From assembly GCA_024763595.1 (NCBI GenBank), contig JANTFK010000027.1, positions 1 to 15,567 of the forward strand: DNA of 15,567 nt. The letters are read 5' to 3'. The number at the start of each line of letters is the position of its first letter. Positions within the stretch are counted from its first letter, which is position 1. This stretch comes from Bacteroidales bacterium. Lineage in GTDB: Bacteria; Bacteroidota; Bacteroidia; Bacteroidales; GCA-2748055. Positions 1 to 8,200 of this stretch are shown in pieces. The notes under the pieces were generated by a model. That model searched no databases, was not told where the DNA came from, and saw only the letters and a list, made by a program, of their open reading frames with translations. The translations under genes and the position numbers were made by a program.

Positions 1-48
1 AATATTTATGAATTCTACATAAAATCGTAATGATTTGTAGTTTTATTT

Positions 49-77
49 TTTGTTATACTAATATATTGTTACTTTTG
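49..77 (+). promoter_or_regulatory. Putative Bacteroidota-type promoter upstream of gatC
   Basis: An exact match to the Bacteroidota -7 consensus TAnnTTTG is seen as TACTTTTG at 70-77. A TTTG that could serve as the -33 element lies at 49-52, 17 bases upstream, which is slightly shorter than the usual spacing of about 19-21. The surrounding region (1-120) is clearly AT-rich compared with the coding DNA, and the box sits about 50 bases before the first gene of the gatC-gatA-gatB/aspS operon. This is a motif match only. AT-rich DNA yields such matches by chance, so the call is tentative. Confidence 0.4.
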
Positions 78-128
78 AGCAGTGGAAAGTTACAATCTGC
101 AACGTTATTAATATAACAACAGGCCATT

Positions 129-401
129 ATGGAGAAGATCATGCCCCTGGAACTTCTTTCAAGTATTGAAGGAGCCCGTTCATCAGAAGCGATCACTGAA
201 TTATTCAATGTGATTCGCAAAGCCTCCACTGACAACCGGGAAGAAGCGAGCCCTGAAACAGGCCTGGATATAATATCTGTGGAGAGCCTGAGAGGTGACC
301 AAGTTGAGCCATGCCCCGGGGATGAGAAAAGGATCATCAGACAGAATTTTCCCGCCGAGAAAAACGGGTTTCTGGTTGTTCCAAAAGTGATCGAGGACTA
401 G
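129..401 (+). CDS. gatC: Asp/Glu-tRNA amidotransferase subunit C (divergent GatC)
   Basis: Small subunit of the GatCAB amidotransferase, which stabilises the GatA-GatB pair that converts Asp-tRNA(Asn) or Glu-tRNA(Gln) into the amidated forms in the cytoplasm. The C-terminal half is recognisable: a SLRGDQVEP stretch matches the family LREDxVxP, and the end NGFLVVPKVIED matches the family tail (FFRVPKVxE). The N-terminal half is predicted helical but lacks the usual LAxLARL signature, so it is divergent. At 90 residues it is slightly shorter than typical GatC (about 95-100). An in-frame stop at 114-116 excludes a longer ATG-initiated form. A second ATG at 141 is preceded by GGAG at 131-134 and could be the true start. 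It is first in the operon, 33 bases before gatA, and that context makes the identity secure. Confidence 0.8.
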   Translation: MEKIMPLELLSSIEGARSSEAITELFNVIRKASTDNREEASPETGLDIISVESLRGDQVEPCPGDEKRIIRQNFPAEKNGFLVVPKVIED

Positions 402-434
402 ACCCCGGGTGAAGGATAATGATCGAGGAACAGG

Positions 435-1844
435 ATGATGGAATCGGAAATTAAGAGAATACATCAGGACCTTCTCAGTGGCCGGGTTTCATGTACCGGC
501 CTGGTGAACCGGAAAATAGAGGAACTGAAGCAGAATTCCCATAACACGGCAAACCTGGTCCTGACCGAAACAGCCCTGGAAGCGGCATCGGAGGTGGATC
601 AGAAAATCAGCTCGGGCAAAAAGATCGGGCTGCTGGAGGGGATCCCATTCGGGGTCAAAGATGTATTTCTCCTCAAGGGTTCCGTGGCATCGGCCAGTTC
701 AAATTTCCTGAAAAATTACCAGTCCCCCTACTCTGCCACTGCCATTCAAAAACTGTTGGATGCAGGGGCCATCCCCCTGGTGAAAGAAAACTGTGACTGT
801 TTCGGACATGGAAGCAGCAACGAGAACAGTGCTTTCGGTCCCGCAAAGAACGCTCTGGATGAAACGCTTGTCCCGGGTGGATCCAGCGGGGGAAGCGCTG
901 TTAATGTGGCCAAAGGGTATACAGCTTTTTCTATTGGAGGGGATACGGGTGGCTCCATTCGCCAGCCTGCAGGCTATAACGGAATCTACGGGTTGAAACC
1001 CACCTACGGCTATATATCCAGGTTCGGACTCATGGCCTATGCATCTTCAACCGATTGCGTGGGACCTCTTTCAACAAGCCTGGAGGACATCCGCATCCTG
1101 TTAAATACCATGAGCGGCAAAGATCCCAGGGACCAGACAACCTTTGAATCCATAACCATTTCTGAAGATCTGTTTCATGAAGGGTATCCTGCAAATGGCC
1201 TGACGGTAGGTTACTACAGGAATTTTATTGAAAACGAAACACTGGATGGCGGAATTAAAAAGGATTTTTTTGCGCTCATTGAAAAGCTGAAGCAACACCA
1301 GGTGGAAGTAAAGCAGCTGGAATTCTACGATACCGATCTCCTGGTTTCCACCTATTACATTTTGGCCATGGCCGAAACCGCCTCCAACCTGGCAAGGCTG
1401 GATGGGATGACCTACGGCAGGAGGATCATTGCAGATTCATTGAAAAAGGGATATGCACTGACCCGGTCACACTATTTTACCGAAGAGACCAAAAGGCGGA
1501 TCATCGCTGGAAACCAGATCCTGTCACACGGGCATGCGGAAGAGATATACCTGAAGGCCAGGACCCTGAGGAACCGGATCACCGGAAGTTTTAACCGGGA
1601 CTTCCAGGAGGTGGATCTCATCATTTCGCCAGTCTCTCCGGAAAAACCTCCGCAAATCGGAGGTAGCCTGGATAAGCCGCTTGAGATGTACCTGTCGGAT
1701 GCTTACACTGTGGGTTTCAGCCTGGGCGGATTGCCCACACTCACATCCCCGGTGGGAACGGAAACGGGTATTCAGATAACTGCCGCCAAAAAACAGGAGA
1801 AGGAGATCCTGCAGTTTGCCAAACGCTTAACGGAACTTGTGTGA
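435..1844 (+). CDS. gatA: Asp/Glu-tRNA amidotransferase subunit A (GatA, amidase)
   Basis: Glutaminase subunit of GatCAB. It hydrolyses glutamine and passes the ammonia to GatB for amidation of the misacylated tRNA. The protein has 469 residues, normal for the family, and the amidase signature is intact. The catalytic triad is Lys75 (in GIPFGVKDV), Ser150 (in PGGSSGGSA) and Ser174 (in GGDTGGSIRQPAG). The 75-residue and 24-residue spacings match those of Staphylococcus aureus GatA (K79, S154, S178). The GLKPTYG and DPRD stretches that follow are also typical. Start at 435 is chosen because an AGGA lies at 426-429; an ATG at 438 is equally possible. It follows gatC after 33 bases. Its TGA stop overlaps the ATG of the next gene (TGATG at 1842-1846), which indicates translational coupling within one operon. 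Confidence 0.96.
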   Translation: MMESEIKRIHQDLLSGRVSCTGLVNRKIEELKQNSHNTANLVLTETALEAASEVDQKISSGKKIGLLEGIPFGVKDVFLLKGSVASASSNFLKNYQSPYSATAIQKLLDAGAIPLVKENCDCFGHGSSNENSAFGPAKNALDETLVPGGSSGGSAVNVAKGYTAFSIGGDTGGSIRQPAGYNGIYGLKPTYGYISRFGLMAYASSTDCVGPLSTSLEDIRILLNTMSGKDPRDQTTFESITISEDLFHEGYPANGLTVGYYRNFIENETLDGGIKKDFFALIEKLKQHQVEVKQLEFYDTDLLVSTYYILAMAETASNLARLDGMTYGRRIIADSLKKGYALTRSHYFTEETKRRIIAGNQILSHGHAEEIYLKARTLRNRITGSFNRDFQEVDLIISPVSPEKPPQIGGSLDKPLEMYLSDAYTVGFSLGGLPTLTSPVGTETGIQITAAKKQEKEILQFAKRLTELV

Positions 1845-4800
1845 TGGAACAGCATCAGATCGCGAAAAAATTGGAGCAGCATGGACTGGAAGTGGTGATC
1901 GGTCTTGAAACACATATCAGGCTGAATACCAAAACAAAACTTTTCTGCTCCTGCGCCAATGAAGAGTCTGTTCAACCCAACCAGCACATTTGCCCGGTCT
2001 GCACCGGCCAGATGGGTGTGTTGCCTGCCGTGAACAGGGAAGCTATCCGGAAAGCGATCTATTTTGGGAAAGCAGTGGATTCAAGCATGAGTAATACGGT
2101 GATCTGCTGGGACAGGAAGCATTATGAATATCCCGACCTGCCCAAGAATTTCCAGTTGACCCAGTTTCAAAAACCAGTTATCCCCGATGGAAGGGTGAAT
2201 TGCTTCAGGAACGACGGGACCACCTTTACCGTTGAGCTTGAACAGGTCCATATCGAGGAGGATGCTGCAAAACTGGTTCATGAAAGGAATGTGACCCTGG
2301 TGGATTTCAACAAAGCAGGAGTCCCCCTTATCGAGGTGGTGACCAAGCCCTGCATTCATCACATACAGGATGCATCCACTTATGCCCAGTACCTTCAGCG
2401 CATTGTTCAGAACCTGAAAATCTCCGAAGCTAACCTTGAAAAAGGAGAATTCAAATCAGACGTAAGCGTATCCCTTCGTAAACAAGGGACAACGGATCTG
2501 AATCCGCGGGCCGAGATCAAGAACCTGAACTCCTTTAAATTCATGCTGGAAGCGATCCTGGAAGAGGTATCGAAGCAGCTGGACTATTACCTGGAACATA
2601 ATACCCCCAGGCCTGAACAAACCACGGTTCTTTTTGATGCCGATCTGAAGCAGACCAAAACCATGCGGAAAAAGGAGTTTGCTGCAGATTACCGGTTTGC
2701 CCAGGAACCGGATATCCCTTTCGTGGACATCAAGCATACAGTTGAGGAAACCCGCGTGGAAACAAACCTGCTCCCCTTCCCCGTGGAGTCGATCCTTATC
2801 ACCGGTGGGGTGCTGCCGCAGGATGCTAAATTTTTTACCTCTGATCCCGTCCGCTCAAAGCTCTTCCTGAACATTGACAAAACCATCAACGATCCCCAGT
2901 TTGTGGCCCGGACGCTCACCAACAATCTGAAACCGGAAGAGTATGAGAAAGTGACGAACATCACGGCTTTCACCGAGGTGTTTTCACGCTATAGAGATGA
3001 AAAAATAACGATCGTCCTTTTTCAACATGCCATTCAGGAGCTGTTAAAGGATAACGATTTCGATTACGGTGCCTACTTTGATTCCCAGAGCATTTCAAAC
3101 AAGCGGATCGAAGCATCTATTGAAGAAGTCATAAAAGAGAACCAGGATGTTGCCGGTGATGTCAGGGCCGGCAATACCGGGAAGGCAGGGATCCTGGTGG
3201 GCAAGGTTATGGCGAAGACCGGTAAGGGCGCTTCAGGAAAACTGATCCGGGACAAGATCCTTAGCAGACTTTCCGCTGCACAGGAGCAACCACCGGATCA
3301 TAATTCCGTTGACGACCCGGGAGAACAGCAAACAGGTACGATGGAGAGATCCGGAAAAACCTTACCGGAAACGCATAAGACAACAGATATTGTAGTAAAA
3401 GATCGATACAGGACCCATTATATCTCGGATCTCTCCACCGGCAACCTGTCGGAGAGCGTCACCCTTTCGGGCTGGGTTGCCAGTGTGCGGGACCATGGAG
3501 AGCTGGTATTCATCGATCTGAGGGATTCCAGTTATGAAGTATTCCAGGTCAGGCTTAACAGGAAAAATTTTCCCAACCTGGATGAACTGGCCAGGATCAA
3601 CCCTGAATCTGTGATTATGGTCACCGGGAAGATTATTCACCGCAGTGAAGATGATTTCAACCCGGGGATCAGGACCGGCACCATTGAATTAGACGCCACC
3701 CAACTGGAGGTGCTAAACATGGCAAAGACCCTCCCTTTCGAAATCAGAAGGGCTGCAAAATCGTCTGAAAGTGTAAGGTTCAAATATAAGTTTCTGGATC
3801 ACAGAAATGCCGGGGTGCGAAAAACCATCATCAACCGCCATAAGATCATTAAACTTATCAGGGATGTACTTTCCGATCAGGGATTCCTTGAGATTGAAAC
3901 CCCCATTTTAAGTTCCGGCACCGACGAAGGAGCCCGCGAATTCATTGTACCAAGCCGCAAATTCCCCGGGAAATTCTACACGCTGCCCCAGGCGCCACAG
4001 CAGTTCAAGCAGTTCCTCATGGTGGGGGGATTTGACAAGTATTTCCAGATTGCCCGTTGTTTCAGGGATGAAGATTCAAGGGGGGACAGGCAGCCGGAAT
4101 TTACCCAGCTGGACATGGAAATGGCTTATGTCAGCATGGAAGATATCATGGGGGTAAACACCAACCTTTTCAACGAGATCGTGAAAAGGATCTATGGCAA
4201 CAAATGGAAACTCTTTCCTTTCAGGATCCTTACTTATGCCGAGGCCATGGATAAATATGGCACCGACCGGCCCGACCTGCGCTTCGGACTTGAAATGGAG
4301 GATATCACCGATATCGTCAAAGAGACCTCTTTCCAGGTATTCACAAAGCCCATTGATGACGGAGGTATTGTAAAATGCATCAGAGTGAGCAGAGATCTCT
4401 CCTCTAAACGTCTCTCCAAAGGACAGATCGAAATCCTGACCTCCCTTGCCCGGGAAAACGGACTGGGGGGACTGGCCTATATCATCGTCAATGAGAATGA
4501 ACTGCAATCCCCCATCATCAAGTATCTGGGTGAGGATATTGCTGCCAGTATCATTGAGCGGGTAGAGGCGGTTGCGGGTGATATTGTGTTCTTCTCAGCC
4601 TCCGATCATAAAACCGCCAATAAAGCCCTGGATGCGGTACGACAGGAGTTGGGCAGGATGCTGCACCTCATCAAACCAAACGAATTGCACCCGGCCTGGG
4701 TTATTGATTTCCCGCTTTTTGAAAAGACAGAGGAGGGTAGATGGACCTTTTCACACAATCCGTTTTCCATGCCCCGCATCGAACACATCCGGGATCACCT

Positions 4801-5209
4801 GGAGGGAAAGAACATCGGGAGCATTCTTTCACAACAATACGACCTGGTGCTCAACGGAAACGAGATCGGGGGAGGTTCCGTAAGGGCGCACAAGGATGTG
4901 ATCCTGGAGGCCACCTACAGGAACATGGGCTACGATCATCAGGAGATGATGAAGAGTGTGGGGCATATGCTGGAGGCATTTGAATACGGGGCTCCTCCCC
5001 ATGGCGGTATTGCCTGGGGCATTGACCGCCTGGTCATGATCCTGGAGAAAAAATCCTCCATCCGGGATGTAATGGCATTTCCCAAAACCGGCTCGGGAGA
5101 GGATCTGATGTTCGGCAGTCCTTCCATGCTTCCGGATAAAAAGATCAATGAGGCCCATATCAGGCGGGCAGACCAAAACAACAACAGGTCATCAGACAGC
5201 CGGAAATAA
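1844..5209 (+). CDS. gatB/aspS: GatB-AspRS fusion: amidotransferase subunit B joined to aspartyl-tRNA synthetase
   Basis: One uninterrupted frame encodes two full enzymes. Residues about 14-477 are GatB: metal-site residues in GLETHIRL (E22, H24), a four-Cys zinc knuckle (C35, C37, C50, C53), VHIEEDAAK, DFNKAGVPLIEVVTKP, DYRFAQEPDIP and a YqeY-type C-terminal tail ending near 477. A hydrophilic linker spans about 478-519. Residues about 520-1121 are bacterial-type AspRS: OB-fold anticodon domain, class II motif 1 near 681-692, motif 2 FRDED at 740-744, a GAD insertion domain, and motif 3 GGIAWGIDR at 1054-1062. GatB (about 480) and AspRS (about 600) are both of normal length. GatB phosphorylates and amidates Asp-tRNA(Asn) or Glu-tRNA(Gln); a non-discriminating AspRS supplies Asp-tRNA(Asn). 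The GatB segment before the tail (about 310-430) is divergent. The ATG at 1844 is preferred because of the TGATG overlap with gatA; a GTG at 1841 is one codon upstream. Confidence 0.95.
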   Translation: MEQHQIAKKLEQHGLEVVIGLETHIRLNTKTKLFCSCANEESVQPNQHICPVCTGQMGVLPAVNREAIRKAIYFGKAVDSSMSNTVICWDRKHYEYPDLPKNFQLTQFQKPVIPDGRVNCFRNDGTTFTVELEQVHIEEDAAKLVHERNVTLVDFNKAGVPLIEVVTKPCIHHIQDASTYAQYLQRIVQNLKISEANLEKGEFKSDVSVSLRKQGTTDLNPRAEIKNLNSFKFMLEAILEEVSKQLDYYLEHNTPRPEQTTVLFDADLKQTKTMRKKEFAADYRFAQEPDIPFVDIKHTVEETRVETNLLPFPVESILITGGVLPQDAKFFTSDPVRSKLFLNIDKTINDPQFVARTLTNNLKPEEYEKVTNITAFTEVFSRYRDEKITIVLFQHAIQELLKDNDFDYGAYFDSQSISNKRIEASIEEVIKENQDVAGDVRAGNTGKAGILVGKVMAKTGKGASGKLIRDKILSRLSAAQEQPPDHNSVDDPGEQQTGTMERSGKTLPETHKTTDIVVKDRYRTHYISDLSTGNLSESVTLSGWVASVRDHGELVFIDLRDSSYEVFQVRLNRKNFPNLDELARINPESVIMVTGKIIHRSEDDFNPGIRTGTIELDATQLEVLNMAKTLPFEIRRAAKSSESVRFKYKFLDHRNAGVRKTIINRHKIIKLIRDVLSDQGFLEIETPILSSGTDEGAREFIVPSRKFPGKFYTLPQAPQQFKQFLMVGGFDKYFQIARCFRDEDSRGDRQPEFTQLDMEMAYVSMEDIMGVNTNLFNEIVKRIYGNKWKLFPFRILTYAEAMDKYGTDRPDLRFGLEMEDITDIVKETSFQVFTKPIDDGGIVKCIRVSRDLSSKRLSKGQIEILTSLARENGLGGLAYIIVNENELQSPIIKYLGEDIAASIIERVEAVAGDIVFFSASDHKTANKALDAVRQELGRMLHLIKPNELHPAWVIDFPLFEKTEEGRWTFSHNPFSMPRIEHIRDHLEGKNIGSILSQQYDLVLNGNEIGGGSVRAHKDVILEATYRNMGYDHQEMMKSVGHMLEAFEYGAPPHGGIAWGIDRLVMILEKKSSIRDVMAFPKTGSGEDLMFGSPSMLPDKKINEAHIRRADQNNNRSSDSRK

Positions 5210-5267
5210 GTTGCAGCTCCTTTTGGCAGGGTTTCCATCAATGTTCCCCGAAGCAATTAAGTTATTT

Positions 5268-8200
5268 TTAGCAGATCGTGATCTCATCCACGAATATCCA
5301 GGATTTACTGCCACCAAACATGTGCCACGCCGGTAGGTATTTCACATTTTTAGCAAACACCCTGACATAACGTGAGCGGGTTTCAGGAAAGGTGACCGTG
5401 AGGTCCTCTTTTTTCAATGGTACTTTTTTCCACTCCACAGGAGTCTCCGCTTTTCCTGCACTGGTGAAATCAACTCCGTTATCAGACAGCCAAACCTCCA
5501 CATATTCAGGCAGAAGGATCCAGTTGCCCAGAGACTGCAGGAATCCCACAGATACGGAATCGATCTCCCGGGAATGCTTCAGATTTATTAACACCTCCAT
5601 GTCATCCGCTTCCCAACCCTGCCAGTATTTGCTGGCGAAATAGTCGCCCCGGAAATTGTCGATCAAAGTGGTTGCTCCTGTTCCTGGCCACTTCTCATTA
5701 TGCGGGATCAGGTATTTCACTTCGTAGTCGTTCCTCCTCTTGAATGTCTTGGCCGATGTTCCCAATCCCTCCTCAATGCCTTCCAAGAAAACCGAAGCGG
5801 TTAGTTGAGTGTCTTCCTCTATGGAAATGGGTCCCGTATAAAGGATTGAAGATCTGTTTGGCAGGGTTCCATCCAGCGTATACCTGATTTCACTGCCGGA
5901 ACTCAATGTGGCTACAATCTGAATAGCCGTCTTATCCTGAAAACTGCCATCTCCTTTAATGAAAAGAGCCCCGATGCCGGTGGTGACAGATACTTCACGG
6001 GAAAACTCCCCCTGCTGACCCGCATCATCCACAGCGGCCACCCTGTAATAATAAGTAGTATAGGGTTCCACCTCCTCATCCACGAACAACTGGCGATTAT
6101 AAGCTTTCAACTGCCTGGTTGCCTCCCCGAATCCGTGAGGAGTTTTATGCAATATCTCTGCGGTTACATCCATCTCTGCAATCCGGTTGGATGCATGGGG
6201 AATAAACCCGCTCTCCTTGCTTCTGTAGAGGTTATACCGGTTCACATCCCCTTCCACATTGGTATAAAAATAGAGCCCCACATAATTGTGCTCTGTTAAA
6301 GGACTTACCAGGGTAGCCACCAGGCCCTCCACCCGGCGAGGTTCCAGGTCCTTTACCAGGGAAGTTTTTGTGGTAACCGATATCTCTTCCGAAGGCTCTC
6401 CTTTCCGGTTATCCGTTCCCACCGGTACTACCCGGTAGTAATAATTCGTTTCCGGTCTCAGCAGATTGTCCTGCCAGCCCCGGACATGCAATTCCGGCTG
6501 GTCTGTGAATCGTCTCTCCCCGGTATTGCCCACATAACTTTTCAACCCGGGTCTGAATCCCGGTTCCTTTTCCCTGAAGATCTGGTAATAGGCCACATGC
6601 TCTGTCCCGGCTCCCTGCATTTCCCAGTTTAACTCCACCTGACGGTCCGCTGTTGACACTCCCTGAAGATCCGTAATGGCCGGAAGTACTGCCTTTGCCG
6701 GAATAACTCTGACGGTCCGGAGGCCAAATGCCGGAATAGTGAATTTCAAGCTGTTATCGCCGATGATCTCCAGGGGGTAATCCCGGTCCACCTCCACCAG
6801 GTTGGTGAAGTTTGCCCGTTGGATCCTGTCCAGAAAACTGGCCTTCACAGTCATATCTCTCTCACTTCCACTCACTTCCACAAACCGCAGGATATATCCT
6901 TCTCCGTTGATTTCAGCAGGCTTGATGGCAGTACAAATCACATCCCCGGTATTCATCTCCATAAATGCATGTTCCGATGCGGGAAGAGTTCCTTTGTTTT
7001 TTCCGGAAATCATAAAGGTGGTGAATGGATGGGCCACATCCCTGCCAAAAAGGTAGGCTTTCCCGTCACTCCAGTTATGTCTGTGGGAGCGTATGGACCA
7101 GTGAAACTGTTTGGGCCCCGGCTGCGATTGCCGGATATTGGTAAAGAACATGTTGTTCAGCAAATAGAGGTAGAAGTGGCTCCTTTGGGCTTTCACCATG
7201 ATCTTTTCAAAATCATCGCCTGTGCTCCAGCGAGCCGGCCTCGGCTTTCCGTACTCCACCAGGTTCGGCTCAACCGTGGCCAGAGTAACTCCCCACTCCT
7301 CATTGGACATATCCGAAAAATTCTGTATCACATAAAAATCTGTGGATGAACCGGGAAACTGGTCCTGGATGGGTTCCATCACACCGCCGGCCAGTTCGTG
7401 CCGGATGGTAAAACCGGGAATATCCAGGGGCAGGCAATAAAAAACCGCTTCCTTCCCCTTTGCACTATAGGTCTTGTAATCCTCCAGCGACCTGCCCGAA
7501 GGCATCTTGTCCAGCCAGACCTCAAAATCGATCCGGTCCGAATGCTTATAAAGAATCACTTTCTGAACGATCCTTTCACATCCCTCTGCCGTTACTTCTG
7601 AAACAACCATCTGCATCAGATTCCCTTTTAATGTGGTAAAAGTGGCCTTTTCAGGATGATAGGAGGTGGCCCCGTCCAGATAATTTCCTGTATTGAATCT
7701 TTCGTAATAATACTCATTCAACTTAAAGCGCGCCTGCTGGTCCACCAGTTCCCGTTCCAGTTTTTTATCATAAATGCTGGAAACGGCACCCGTCTGTTCA
7801 TCAAATACCAGTTTATAGAAGTCATTTTCAATGGATGGAGCCCCTGTAACCGCTGTTGGTGCAACAGTAACCGGATTATTATTCAACTTCAGTATATAGG
7901 TTTTATAGCCCATGGAGGGCACATCCCCGGCAAAAAAGAGGATTTCTCCCGCTTCCCCTACCTGGAAATTTACTTCCCTGCCAGTGGTATTATCCAAAAG
8001 TCCGCTGAGCCCTTTCCCTTCAGGCAACCGGAACCGGACTATCCCTGAGCGTTTCCTCACCAGGGAGTTCTGAACCACCAGGGTATGCTTGCTTTCTGTA
8101 GTGATCTCCCCTTTCAACCCTGCAACAGCTATTTCCTCCGCCTTCCCGGTAAAATTCCAACCCTCTCTGATCAGGTCCCGGTGCATCTCCTGTTCCAATT

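Noticed and set aside
1..128. Coding end of a gene from the left edge, or a tRNA
   Set aside because: The region is AT-rich with stops in all frames and shows no cloverleaf; it is better explained as the promoter region of gatC.
5210..5267. Shared terminator between the convergent operons
   Set aside because: The 58-base gap holds only a GGG/CCC pairing with a long loop and a short T-rich stretch near the end; no stable hairpin followed by a T run on either strand.
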